Shown here: positions 1 to 12,910 of the stretch, one piece after another
How the letters are laid out: each line of letters begins with the position of its first letter
Position numbering within the stretch: the first letter of the stretch is position 1
Assembly: GCA_964017155.1 (NCBI GenBank)
Contig: OZ024856.1
Coordinates: forward strand, 46,470,110 to 46,534,109
DNA length: 64,000 bases
Source: Oasisia sp. SBJ-2009
Lineage: Eukaryota; Annelida; Polychaeta; Sabellida; Siboglinidae
Direction of reading: 5' to 3'
The notes under the pieces: generated by a model
Databases searched by the model: none
Seen by the model: the letters and a program-made list of their open reading frames with translations, nothing else
Told to the model about the DNA's origin: nothing
Program-made: the position numbers and the translations under genes

Positions 1-122
1 GCCGCACATAGTTCGTCTGGATTATTACATTATTTCACATACTGTTTAACACATTTTGCCAACGTTCTTTTCCCGTGAACCAGTTCAACGCCAAATGACT
101 GATTTGAATGGACACATCCGTA

Positions 123-307
123 ATTCTCCGTAACCACCTCTCCGTTCAGTTGTCATCGCAAAATAAAATAAAATCGATGAATACATACGCGTATGGAGAA
201 TAGTGATTTGAATACATCACCATTCTCCATACGCGTATGTATTCATCGATTTTATTTTATTTTGCGATGACAACTGTCAACTGAACGGAGAGGTGGCTAC
301 GGAGAAT
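123..307. repeat. Long near-perfect palindrome
   Basis: Two arms of about 80 bases face each other around a loop of roughly 18 bases. The left arm (123-203) reads from ATTCTCCG through ACATACGCGTATGGAGAAT and its reverse complement recurs at 222-307, differing by a short insertion (GTCAA) and one or two substitutions. It could be a foldback element or an inverted duplication; no coding potential is seen. Confidence 0.85.
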
Positions 308-486
308 TTCTTGGACTCTATTACTTGCACGTTTATCACTGCAAGCGGTCCATCGATACGGCGGAATGTCTGATTATGTCACTATTAACTACAGTTGTGT
401 TAGTAAATATATTGTTCATGGCTCCAAGAATGGTTTATTTTAGTATGATTTACTTACTTTGGAGCATTTGTGTCGAAGCGAGCACG

Positions 487-520
487 ATGTTTCGACCCGT
501 CGTATACGGGCCTTGATCAC
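487..520 (-). ncRNA. Hammerhead-ribozyme-like fold in left arm
   Basis: This is the reverse-complement counterpart of the motif at 791-825, with the same stem, the GAAAC box and the same diverged GTGATCA box. Loop bases differ slightly, so the stem is conserved between the arms while the loop is not. Confidence 0.35.
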
Positions 521-539
521 GTACTGATGTCAGAGATTC

Positions 540-806
540 AAAGAACACACAAACCTGGACAAACCAACAGGAGTAGGAGATCATTGCCGGGCCACAGGAC
601 ACTCAGTGTCCATGAAGAACACCAAAGTACTGACCCGTGAATCCAACTGGCACAAGAGAAAAGTGAAGGAGGCCATATACATCAAACAGAGAGCCCCTGC
701 CATGAACAGAGATCAGGGATACCATCTGCCTGCCATCTACAATCAAATCATCCCGCCGAAATCTGAGGCAACACACGTGACATCAGTACGTGATCAAGGC
801 CCGTAG
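540..806 (+). pseudogene. Penelope-like GIY-YIG endonuclease C-terminus (fragment)
   Basis: The frame reads DHCRATGHSVSM, then a stretch with NWHKRKVKEAIYIK and LNRDQG-like AMNRDQGYHLP. The pattern of a W-x-R-x-V-K-E-AIYI block followed by N-R-D-x-G is the tail of the GIY-YIG endonuclease domain in Penelope-like elements. Only about 70 codons remain and the frame runs on into the downstream inverted arm, so it is not functional alone. Family call is from motif recognition only. Confidence 0.6.
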
Positions 807-825
807 ACGACGGGTCGAAACGTCG
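791..825 (+). ncRNA. Hammerhead-ribozyme-like fold in right arm
   Basis: The stem CCCGT (800-804) pairs with ACGGG (810-814) across a 5-base loop and is followed by TCGAAAC (815-821), as stem II and the GAAA box are in a hammerhead. The preceding box reads GTGATCA where CTGATGA is expected, two mismatches in the catalytic core, so cleavage activity is doubtful. Penelope-like pseudo-LTRs are known to carry such motifs. Confidence 0.4.
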
Positions 826-930
826 TACTCGCTTCGACAAAAATGCTCCAAAGTAAGTAAATCATACTAAAATACAGTTGTGTTATTTATACAAACAATT
901 TGTTTAACTTGCAAATGAACCATGCAGTCA

Positions 931-1147
<217 letters not shown>

Positions 1148-2347
1148 TACGAGTGACTGTTACACGTATCATGCGCAAAGAATGATATGGTAGGCTATAA
1201 TTCCAAAGAGAAAGAGGTTTCCGGTCAAAAACACTTCCATTTCACAGCTCATAACGGCTAACAATGTTTCTTTACATAACCGTTTTTTTGTAGTAGGTTC
1301 AGTATGCTCAACTTAATTACACAATACAAGATCCGGTATGATCCCACATATTAAGATATTAACTTACACGAACACGTATGAATCATAGGGCTTAAAGACA
1401 ATTTAATCCAAACTTCTGTGAGAGTGTATTCGTCTTAAGAAATAACGTATATTCATCAATAAATGCACTAGTTGTAAGAAACACTTTAATATATCCTATA
1501 CGCTCACGCGTAGGTGATCTATATCTTGCGGTCCAATAGTACAAACCGCGTACGTTTTAACCGCTGACATTCTTTTCAACGCGCGGTTTGCCCATAGACA
1601 TAGATTATGGGGCCATTAGTAGCAACACTGTTATAATCACCGGTATTCTTTTGAGAATACTCGGTATGGGGAATGACTACGCTAATCTGTCACAACCAAC
1701 GCTTACTAAGCTCTGAGTGTGCCTGTTCCAGGTAACGTTTGATCTATAAACGGAGCCTGTACTTAAAGTTCGGTTCACAACAGCGATAGATCAAGTTACA
1801 TTGCAGATAAACCTGCCGCTCGCAGATCGCTCAGTGTGGACAGCTATTTGTCAGGGAGGTGTAAACAATTAGATCCACACACCTGGATGGACGGAATTAA
1901 CAATGCGGCGGAAAGATTTGTGAGATGTCGGTGTTTGCAGTAATACAATTATAGTCTGCATGGCAAGCGCCGTAACGGTGCGTGGCGGACGAAACAGGTG
2001 CTTGCAATAAATATAAATACCATAATAAAATGGTTAATACACCTTGGCATTGCCCTTTCTGCACCAAATGTGGTAGGCATATATTACTTATGGAACGGGC
2101 CTATAACTCTCTGGATTGGCAATAATTGAGACACAAAATAGAGAGAGATCATAAAATAAGTGTTTAAAATATAACAAAAATTGGATTGAGATATATTTTC
2201 TCAGTTAAAAGAGGGAGAAGAACTAGAGGATATGACGTTACATTAGAAAAGTAGCAGTGTAGATTAGACACAAGATTTTTTTCCACAAAAGATTCTAAAT
2301 AAATAGAACATATTAACTGCTGATTGTGAAGGTGTTAGTGATGGCAG

Positions 2348-2348
<1 letters not shown>

Positions 2349-2424
<76 letters not shown>
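2349..2424. repeat. (TA)n microsatellite
   Basis: It is an uninterrupted TA array of about 76 bases. Confidence 0.97.
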
Positions 2425-2427
<3 letters not shown>

Positions 2428-3547
2428 AATGTGCAAACAAAGATAAAATATATCTCTCTGCATGAGGTTATCCTCAGATTCTGATATGTTAGACGGCTTG
2501 TCACCTCAACGTTACCTTAATTGACCTTTACCACGTGACTTGCCTAGAATACCAGAGTTGGACTTGAAGAGTCCAAGAACACCGGGCGTTGTGCCAGAAA
2601 ACGTGATCTGGTCAGACGAGAGGTGATTCCAGGTAGAACCTAATGGGGCAAAATAAACAATTAACTGTAAGCTTGAAAATGTATTCGTGATATCGCGTAT
2701 GCAAATTGGATCCTGAATGGATTATCAGTCATCGGCATGACTCGGCACATGTAGTAGGCCCCATATCATCCAGTAGTGTAGGCAGAGGGGGGCCAGCGAG
2801 CCATGGCCCCCCAAATCTCAGAAAATTAGGATGGTGGGGAACGGAGGACGAATTACTGGCTCCCTGATTCACAGAGTCACAAAATACAGAGGGCATACGG
2901 GGGATGACAGATTTCCTTCCCAGTCCTACACTTTCGCACAAACTGTCATCATTAAAATAGGATGCAGTTAGGAATTCTCCACTTCTGTCGCTATCTGCAG
3001 CCCAAGAGGTGACAGAGCAACGAAAATGTCATCAGTCTCAATGTGCGTGAAGGCTAATGGGTATTAATGATAACAAATAATAGTTAAAGAAAATTAAGAT
3101 AACACCGCACTTTAGAGAGACGGCAATTTACTACGCAAAAATGCTGAAACTAATCAATGCATTTGCAATTATACGTGAAGAGTTTGACGTCGACATAAAC
3201 ACAAGCGAGACTGTGAGACGTCCTACTTGATACGTCGCCAACAATCTAATTTTGGTTTTCTAAGTGCAGATTAGCCGATTATTAACGATAATTGTGTCTT
3301 AAATTAACTACGCCACTCCTTTATCGGCACGATCCTTTAGAAATGTTGTTGAAGTCGCTTGTTTTCGTTAAGCCCCGGGACTATTTCTTAGTTAATGAAC
3401 TCATGATAATCTTGTAAAACCAAGCAATAGTAGTCCAGGTCAGACGTGATTGTTTGGTGAAAGGACTAAAGTACAGTTGAAAGCATGCAATTCAATCACA
3501 TAATCTCACATATGCAACATACTGCACAGTTTTTATGATATGATGAT

Positions 3548-3568
3548 ATAATATATATGTATAATATA

Positions 3569-3632
<64 letters not shown>

Positions 3633-3640
3633 TACATATA
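3548..3640. repeat. Compound (TA)n-(CA)n microsatellite
   Basis: TA repeats are interrupted by TG and AA steps near the left edge and end in ACACACACATACATATA. Confidence 0.95.
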
Positions 3641-4280
3641 TAAGTACAACACTGTTTCTTAAATCAATAAAACACATTTATATGTTTCTGGTGTGTGACG
3701 TTTTCCAACCAGCTATCGAAGGCGCGAAGATAATGCGTGAGTATGCAAAATATAATTACTACTATTAATTTTCTAAACAATTACGTTTGCATTTAGAATT
3801 AAATTGATCAGGCATTTTAGAAAACCTAACTATGTGTTGGGTTGTATTTAAATACAAACGTTTAGGATACGCATTCAAATGTGTAGACCAGCAGCTTTAT
3901 GCAAACCATAATTTGTTTAAATATAATGTGCACAAGAAGCTTGCCGGATAACAAATCATCAAAATAATAATGCATTGTATTGTACACAATATTAGCATTA
4001 ATTTCTCAGCTACAAATGCAATATAAAAAATGTTCTTATGTAACTGATATTTATTTTTCCATGAAGAGTTTCAATATATATTATGAGTTATATTCAAACT
4101 ACTTTTGAAAGAGTTTGCTAACATAAATGGCGCGCATTCATTGTGAGTAAAATATATTTATTCGAAATAACAAACAATTCTAGCCGACAGTTACTAAATG
4201 TGTTGTCGGAGCTACTGTCCGTTATAAAGAATAACCATTAATACACTACTTTACCATGCGATCCCGTTATTTATTGAAAT

Positions 4281-4505
4281 CCCAGATAGCATGCAAAGGT
4301 TAATCTGACGTTAATGTAATGTTGGCAGAAACGTTGGTTTAACGTTTAAGTGCAAACGTTTTTGGCGTTATTTTGCTCGGTTCAGTTTCTAACCAAACAA
4401 AAACAACCAAAAACTAACTTACAGTTAAAAAGATTTAACCGTAACCAAAATCAAACGGTTCTAACCAAATGCAAGCATTAATGTAACGTTTGCATGCTAT
4501 CTGGG
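4281..4505. mobile_element. 225-bp MITE-like element
   Basis: The termini CCCAGATAGCATGCAAA and its reverse complement TTTGCATGCTATCTGGG are perfect inverted repeats. The interior is rich in AACCAA and AACGTT words and has no coding capacity. No clear target duplication is visible, so the superfamily is not assigned. Confidence 0.7.
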
Positions 4506-7500
4506 ATCCCAATATAATACATGTAATTATCTATATTGGCGCAGTGGACATTTGGTACAATTGTAGGACATTGTACAGTTTGTCAGGTGAAACAGTACCT
4601 TGGCTTGGTTAGACACAGATGTCAACGTGTGGCGAGACTAGTTATTAGGCTTACCGTACCAATAGTGGCCTAGCTAATTATCAACACTCGTGTCATACAT
4701 TCACCTAGCCATTCGATATGGGCGTAATTATTTACTAATGTTGTCCAAACCGCTCTTTGTGTGAAGCCTCTGCAACAATTAAGCAAATTAAGATCGGCTG
4801 ACAAGGATTATCAATAGATAGCGTCACTGTTGGCTAGTCTAGTCCAGTTCAAATAGTCTGGACACGTTCTCTGAAGGAAAAGTCCGGTTAATGTTTCATA
4901 AGGCAAAGGTCATCCATGTCAAAATGGGTCTAGAGCAATTGTTGGGTGTGACGCAAATAAATAATTTCCTTGAAGATAATTGTGTTACAAATAAGCTAGT
5001 ACAATTGGTTCGACGAAAATAACGAAACATACGAGTTATGTAGTTGGCTCATAAACACATGTCGGTGTATTTGAATGCAAATGTTTGAATTGATTCAAGT
5101 ACAGTTGCAATTTTTCAGACACGCATTCAGAAAACATACATTCTAAGGTGCATCCAAATATTTTCACAAAATACATTTTTATTCATTTAAAATGAATTGT
5201 TTTTAGTTTATATTTTAATTGCGTAAACATCTCACATATTAATGATATTTCAAAACAAAACAACTATACATTGTACATACAGCAATTTATGATATTCACG
5301 ATCAGGAACATTTAACGATACTAAAAATGTCCAATGCAGTATTGATGGTATTACACTATGGTTATTAGACTAATACAAGTACAAAAAATAAATTATAAAC
5401 ATTCTCGTTTATCGTGTTAATTTCTGCATTAGCTGCGGTTACACATGCGACACTAAAATAATACCTAGTGTGTTCTTTTTTCAGCAAGAGTTACGTTTGC
5501 TTGTTAGAAATTGTAGACGAAGTTACTCTAACTGCACCTCCTGTGAACCCGCCATTGTCATGTTATCCTCTGTCTGACGAGATAATTGGTTATCTTCGCT
5601 GCTACATGCCGGTAAATGGCCATCATGACTTCTTGCACGCGACGCTGTATTCTGCCTGGGTAGACCAGTATTCGCTGACAACATACAAACACCTGCATGT
5701 TTGACAGTGCAAAGTGGCACAAATCATCCTTGTAATTATCGTAATTAATGCCTGTCCACTGGGCGTTTCCTTACAGATAACTAAATATGTTATGGCAATC
5801 AGGTTGAATTGTCAGTGAATACAAATGCTTTTGAGAGCAGAACGTTTGAACGCATATTCAAATATCGCCGTGGGATGTTCTGTGTAAAGGCATGAGTTCC
5901 CTAAATGTTGGATTTTATTTGCTGTTTATGTTCTCCGCCTGATATAATATTTTATTTTTTTGGATAGTGCTTAATAAGCCTCATGCTATATATTAGGCAT
6001 GGATGTTTAAATTTAATTAGCACGACATTATATTATATTATTACGAACATATTAAGTAATCGTATATAGATACAATTTAACGTGAGACGCACCAATAATA
6101 ATTATTGTCCATACCAAAAACGTCTGCATTTGAGTTCAGCAGACAAACCATATGCAATAAAACTTGATTAAAAGGAAGCATTGATTCTGCAGTAATGTGT
6201 GTTGACATGCATTTATTAACAAGACAACACATATACATATCATAAACATTGCGCACACAAATCGAACAAATCACAGTCATTATTGATGTATACCAGTAAG
6301 GTTTGGACAATTTTATTTCCGTAGTTTTGTTTTTGTCGTAGAAATCGGTAGAATGCACACTAGGACATATAAATAATTATTTATAATCATTCTCCACGCC
6401 GCGATAACGGGCCTTCGATCCGTATCCAACGGGTGTCCATTTACAACGTGAAAACTGTCGTGAGTCCGGCAAGAGGTTGCTGACGCAGCTTCACACTTGT
6501 CCAACGGTGAACGTATCCGTCTAGGGTTGACGTTGGTCGGTCAAACGTTCGCTGCTGTGGAGGCCCAACGTATGTCATTTCCCAGGCTCATAATCTAAAT
6601 AATGCAACTAGTCTCAGAAACAGCCGAACTATTAACAACACGTATGGACACGTTGGCTGAACAAATACGTCCCAAACGAACTCCTCTCAAATATAAGAAG
6701 GCAGGACAGATTCAGACGAACTCCTCTCAACTGTAAGAAGGCAGGCCAGATTCAGAGGGTGGTCTGTGGGACAGGGGTAATATCAAATGTTGACCCAAAC
6801 GCTCACCGTCAAACTCTCCCGAGACATATCCTCACACTGTCGGCTCGGGACATTGGACAGACGACGAAGGAAGATTTTAAAACGCCGGAAATTCAAACTT
6901 TTGCTCGGCTTATGATCAGAAGACGTTGTTTCATAATTGTTCACATTAAATAGCCAAAGGGGCACGACATGCTACCTAGGGGTACATTAAAATTATCCTG
7001 GGGGCACGTCAGGCTAACCAGCTCAAGACAGATCAAAGTGGATTCGTTGTGAATCAAACGAACAGTTGTAATAACAGCTGACATCGAGAAACTCCTCGTT
7101 TTATTTTTTAAATCTTGTACATCAAACTTATGTCTGGTGCGCCCCTGTCGTGTACACACTTTGTAGCATGGATATTTCGTTAGTGTATTTTAAAGCGAAG
7201 GTGCCAGCGCCTATATTTTATATTCTATTTAATATTACGTTCTTATGGCTACAACATGCACGTTGATTACTGAATGCCAATTTGTGTTTAGTTACTTTAT
7301 TAATTAATGGACATCACTATCACAGCGAAGAGATAAATGGAGAGCAATAGTCAAGTGATGGATGCAGTCTTTGTCGCATCGCGGCCGACAGCATGATGAT
7401 GACGACTTTATTAAGCTCGGAACAATGTTCGCAGTTTGAAAGATTCTGCCTGCAGCACGTTCAAAAAGTAAACAAAACATCGTTTCAAAATAAAATCGAC

Positions 7501-9869
7501 TGACAATAATGCGGAGACGAGCCGAGTTAACCGCGATACCCTTGGGTGTTTAACGCTCCCACGTTCTAGACAACATACTTCCCGTTACAGATTACTTTTC
7601 TGTCAATTCTGGGCAGAAGAGCTGGCACCCTCCCTATAAGTACGGTACTAATGGCGTGTTTGGACTCTTTGACGGCTGGCACCATCATCTGGTCAACATA
7701 CGGCCTCCTGCAAGTGTTCTGCTTCCCCGCAACGTCAGTGTTGGCTTACGTAGAGAATTGCTCCCATCGACAAACCAACACCAGAACCGACATAATTAAT
7801 ATGGATTGTGTTTGCAAAAAGGTAACTTCACCATTACACGCTAGACTTCGTTATGGAACATATTTCAATGTATTTCTTGTCATGACTTGTGAACACTATG
7901 GTTAAACGTCGATATCGTAGCGAAAGCAGACGAGACGTCCGTTGCACCCTAATTACGTGTATGTCAACTAACGCGAAACTACTAACACAGAACAAACCGA
8001 GGCTGTTTCAAGGCAATTTAAACACAACTATAATCATTACAAAAGCAACACTCCGCCTGCAAACAAACCTTCTTCCACGCAATAGGTATCGTAAAAAACG
8101 TTCGCACAAAACAATCGCACATATACATCGTGCAACAAAAGTAAAACGTCATAATAAAAAGTCATACAAAACACAACTCCGGGTGAACGCAATCGCTGCC
8201 AACGTTTTCACCGAGTATTGCAGACCAACCATCTGTGTAATTTACGTGTAGAACGATTGTGTCCTTATACAACCGATAATTTGACAATCACGCTGTACTT
8301 ATAAAAAGCAATCGGGATATTCTTAGCCACAATCACGTTGTTTCAGACAATGCACATATTAAACACGTCGACGCTCAGACCTCCACCTATTAAACGGCAC
8401 AGTGCATGTGGCATACACTAAACAAGACAGATCACACTGTGGAGAAGATTGGCGGCTATTACTTAAGACAGCCTGATCACGCTTAAGATAGTCCACCGAA
8501 CGCGACTATATTTAGTAGGCACATATTATCTACACACAACTTATGTAATCTGCCGCAGCCGATCTACGCATAGATCGGCTGAGTTGTTCGCTGGACTTCG
8601 AGACGGTGTCTGGTGAGTGACCCACATCGCACTCAGTCTCAGCATTCCTGTATGAATCACGGGTTGAACTCGTTGTGAAGCCACGCACATTACATTGTAT
8701 GCGAGAAGATTGGACACTCCGTGAAACACTCCGTGACAGATAAATGTGTAGCGCACATGGAAGACTTTACCAAGAGCACACAAAGAGCAGTTCAAAAATC
8801 AGAACACGGTCGGTGTTGAACACAAGCAGGCTTGTCGTTTACCACGTTGGATGTGATGATGCAAGACTACTGCACTAAAGACCAAGGCCATCCGAACAAG
8901 CAATTTAAACAGCAAACCGAGGCATATTTGTCATCAACCACCATGTGTTGATGATTGTTGCAAGGCTGCATTTGGCCAGGCGCTCTACATGTTTGTACAA
9001 ATAATTATTAGTATAGCTGCCAAACGCACATCGTCTGTAGCCAGGTAAACACAAAAACAACCAATCCACCAATAAGCCAATCAATAATACAGAAATACTG
9101 CGAACGCATCGTGTGTTAGATTAACAGCAAGCATGCCAGCCGATTGAAGCATTAGCGCTATAATTTAGATCTCAGACACATGATTATTTTGCATGCTTAC
9201 GCCACTTCTACAATATTAATTTATAGCATTGCATTTAAATTAAAACTGCTTTTCCTCACCATAGTTGGTATTCCCTTGCGAAAGGACGAATCTCTAAATC
9301 CCGCCTCCCACATTTTGTCCATCTACCTTCCACCAATCCCACCCAACCCTATTTTGACGCCACCCTGCCACCTTCTTCGAGGCGCTCTAGTTTCATTGAT
9401 TAAACAATAGTTTTCATAATTAACCAAACCTACTATTTACCTGTCACAGCACAGAACATTAATAGGATTTATCCAGATTGCACGCTGTACTTTGGCTCAG
9501 ATTTACTTTACATAAACACCACAACAAACACCACACGACATGCGCACAGCAAACAATACGCGAGTGGCGCCACCTAGCGAATGTTGCGGCTGACTTCACT
9601 AGCGGCGCCATGTTGATTTTCTTTTTACAAAATGTTGGCGCAGAATAATTATTTTAACAAACATGCGACGCTAATCAGCAGTATGACGATAATTAAATGG
9701 GAATATTAAACAGTGTTCCTCTTCCTTAACTTAGTATCCTAACATTGCATATTTATATAAACGTGCATTCAATACTTCAGCAATAGTAACCAACATCGGC
9801 AATTAAATAAGAGTATGATCGATACAGTAATAACAGTACTTGCTGTAAATACAGTCCTGACGATGTGCA
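4506..9869. other. Intergenic DNA downstream of SETD3, no gene seen
   Basis: No recognisable gene, RNA or transposase was found. Short open frames (for example a 120-codon basic one at 7889-8251) show no known domain. A direct repeat of about 40 bases containing AAGAAGGCAGG lies at roughly 6676-6757. A motif GGCGCCACCTAGCGAATG near 9567 resembles CCGCCTAGCGAGTGG at 27501 upstream of SETD3. Confidence 0.5.
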
Positions 9870-10607
9870 CTAGCACTCATTATTTGCTATAGCTTTGTTT
9901 TCTGCACAACAATTATGGCTGTTCTTTTCATTAACGACACCTTTTACTCGCGAGTCTGGCGCAGTTTCCGTTTCTGTTGCACCCTCTCCACTGCCAAGCT
10001 TATCTTCACTGGTCAACAACACACCTTTCTGTGCTCCAGCATCGCATTCACTTTCTGATGTCGCAGCAACATCCTTGGTGCATTTGACCGTGTCTTCCTT
10101 GCAAGCATTAGCTACAGTCTCACCAGAATCGACTTCCCTTTCTTTTTCTAATGACGTCACCATGTGATCTTCACCAGTGCTGCAATTTGCGCTACAAGAA
10201 TGGACGTCACTCTGAACTTTGAGAGTCTTCTCAGGGTGGACATCCCTTTCTAACTCATTCTCTAACGACGTCAACAAGCCGTCTGCTTCATTGGTGGTGC
10301 ATCGGGCCTCGTCGTCTTTGCAGACGTCTTCTGAGTCACCAACAGATTTCCCGTCTGCGTCGCCGATCCCGTTCAGAGTCGGTTCCGTGGCCTTTCCTGC
10401 TGCTGCCGGTTCACTCTCCTGAACGGGTAGCCCGAGTTTCGCGTCCTCCTCCCTCCGTCTAAACACCTCTGTCACGTTCGTCTTCTGGTCCCGCGCGAAC
10501 TTCATGGTCGACTGGAGGAGCCGTTTCTCACACAGTTGCAGTAGTACGCACAGCCGCGCACACTCCGTGAGATCTTGTGAAGGCAGGAGCTTCTCCGTAC
10601 CATCCTG
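9870..10607 (-). CDS. SETD3: SETD3 exon 15 with long acidic tail
   Basis: After a TTTTCCAG acceptor it encodes LTECARLCVLLQLCEKRLLQ and then about 190 low-complexity residues rich in Glu, Asp, Ser, Thr and Ala, with paired cysteines (for example CSANCSTG), ending IANNEC. The helical part is conserved with SETD3; the tail is longer than in vertebrates and is probably disordered. The frame stays open upstream into the intron's 81-bp repeats, so retention of that intron would not introduce an immediate stop. Confidence 0.9.
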   Translation of the reverse strand, partial: QDGTEKLLPSQDLTECARLCVLLQLCEKRLLQSTMKFARDQKTNVTEVFRRREEDAKLGLPVQESEPAAAGKATEPTLNGIGDADGKSVGDSEDVCKDDEARCTTNEADGLLTSLENELERDVHPEKTLKVQSDVHSCSANCSTGEDHMVTSLEKEREVDSGETVANACKEDTVKCTKDVAATSESECDAGAQKGVLLTSEDKLGSGEGATETETAPDSRVKGVVNEKNSHNCCAENKAIANNEC

Positions 10608-12839
10608 CTGGAAAACAAAGGAATATACCATTATATCATGTTCTTCCATTACTGTTCTCTTTATGTTCTTTGTCTTTTTTTGATATGTACGCATTGTAGA
10701 GTTACAATAAATTATATAATGTTCTTCCATTATTGTTCTCTTTATGTTCTTTGCCTTGATTTGGTTTGTACGCATTGTAGAGTTACAATAAATTATATAA
10801 TGTTCTTCCATTATTGTTCTCTTTATGTTCTTTGCCTTGATTTGGTTTGTACGCATTGTAGAGTTACAATAAATTATATAATGTTATTCCATTATTGTTC
10901 TCTTTATGTTATTTGCCTTGATTTGATTTGTACGCATTGTAAAGAGTTACAATAAATTTCATTTGATTTGAACAGGACAATGCGATCGTAAGATATGGTG
11001 ATACTTCGATTTTTAACATGCACAATGGTTGCAGCAAATGGAATATTTGTAGATTGTAGTCTGAAGCAAAGTCTTTCGCTTACCAAGATTCCAACATTTC
11101 AGTACATATAATGTGAGCTGATATGAAGCATTTCCTTTTAATTAAGAATGATTAGCTCTGTCCTAATCAATGACTGACGATTACAACAACAGGATCTATG
11201 CATTTATAATGTAGAATTCACATGAAAACTTACTTATTAGTTTCAAAAATGTTGTATAATTGTCCAGCAAATTTGCAAGACATATAAGGAAAACCTTAAA
11301 ATAAACAGTCCTGCAAGAATGTCGTGTCTGATGCTAATGATGTGTGATCAGTCTTGAATCTTGACACTCAAAACTACCTTCCTTAATCTTTAAACAGCAA
11401 CGTACAAAGTAGAAGTAAAACACAAATTGATGAGGGAAACATTAGGCAGTACCTCCATTGTGATGTATTTCATGAACGCAGCAGTCTCATAGAGCTTCAG
11501 CAACAGGGCCATCCTCGTCTCCAGAAAGCTCCAAGCCTTCAGTTCCGTCTTCAAGTCAACGAAGCTCTCAAAGTCCCGCAGTTTGACCATCAGTTCCTGT
11601 GCATTTTCTCCAGTCAACCGTTCAGCCAGGCTCTCTGCAGAGACAAATATACATCATAACATCATACAGATTCATACTACTGCAGGGTACTCGATAGTTT
11701 TAGGTAGCTGGTAGTCCGGCTGCCATTTGCAAGTCATTATAGCTAGTTCGACGGGACTGCTCTTCTAAAACTACTAGTCCAAGCTCTAAAATTACTTGTC
11801 CTGGATGATCGGACCGGCCTTATTTCACAGTCTGTACTGGATATAATAGATGGCTGTAACAGTACTTTAGCTTATTTTATTGATACTTTAATTTATTTGT
11901 AAACAAAACTGCTCAAAGGATTACACTGTACTCCATGGCAGATGTCTTCAATTGAACATCATCTCAGCTGCAATTAATGCACGGGTTATCATATAAGCAA
12001 ATATGCACCAGTGTCTATAGCCAGGTACTGGAGCAATGTGGAATGAATGAACAGATCAACGGTTTGACATGGCAGCACTATAAACACCTTTAATAATAAT
12101 AATACTGTATTTCTATAGCACTAATTCCTGACATATAATAAGTGTATTAATCAAGATAAATGTCAATTATATAAATAAATAACAATTTGGTTTTAAGATG
12201 CACACTAGTAAACCTTTGTATGTAAATTATATAAATCATATAAATCAATTTAAAATAAATGAAACACTGTTTTAAACATGTATAGTAGGCCTATTAATCC
12301 TCTGTAAATTACATAAATTAATGTTAAACTAAAACATTTATTAAATCTGTGTATGTAAATTATATATACATTAATCTAAAACATAAACACTGATTAAAAC
12401 GTGTATAACACTAAACAGAAATTCTAATGCAGTGTTCGTCATTTCACAACAATTTGAATTAATAAAAATTTCTAATAAAAAGATATGCCTTTAAACACTT
12501 TCTAAACATAGATAATGACGAGAGAGAAAGTAGGGAAACCAGCACTTTACCCTGGTCCATGGAGAATATGCGGAGGTATGAGAGGAGCTCCGAGTCGACG
12601 GGGACAGGGCCGTGATGGAGGTTGAAGAGGCGTGACCTGTCAGTGGGCACAAACTTGGACCTGTAGAGGCCAGGACATGTAGCTGTCTGTCACTGGCACT
12701 CAGGTGTCTCGGAGCGGTACACTCACACATGCATCATAGTCTTAGTAGAATAACGCATACTACACTAGAGTAAAGGTAGGTTCTTATATAGATCAGTCCA
12801 GTCCTCAGGATTGCTCAAAATGCTTTACAGTTTACTAAG

Positions 12840-12910
<71 letters not shown>

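Larger units (their letters stand above)
440..876 (+). mobile_element. Penelope-like element fragment between inverted arms
   Basis: A C-terminal coding fragment is enclosed by an inverted repeat of about 90 bases (440-529 and 779-876 are reverse complements with few differences). Inverted or partial pseudo-LTRs around a GIY-YIG endonuclease end are characteristic of Penelope-like retroelements. The reverse transcriptase is absent, so this is a 5'-truncated remnant. Confidence 0.6.

Noticed and set aside
2729..2941. Possible exon with a G-rich stretch near 2790-2840
   Set aside because: No splice-supported frame or similarity could be seen.
7889..8251. 120-codon basic frame
   Set aside because: No recognised domain, no clear promoter or splice context, and its composition is like the surrounding DNA.
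9895..10422. Plus-strand open frames opposite SETD3 exon 15
   Set aside because: They are antisense shadows of the acidic tail codons; the minus frame has splice signals and homology.
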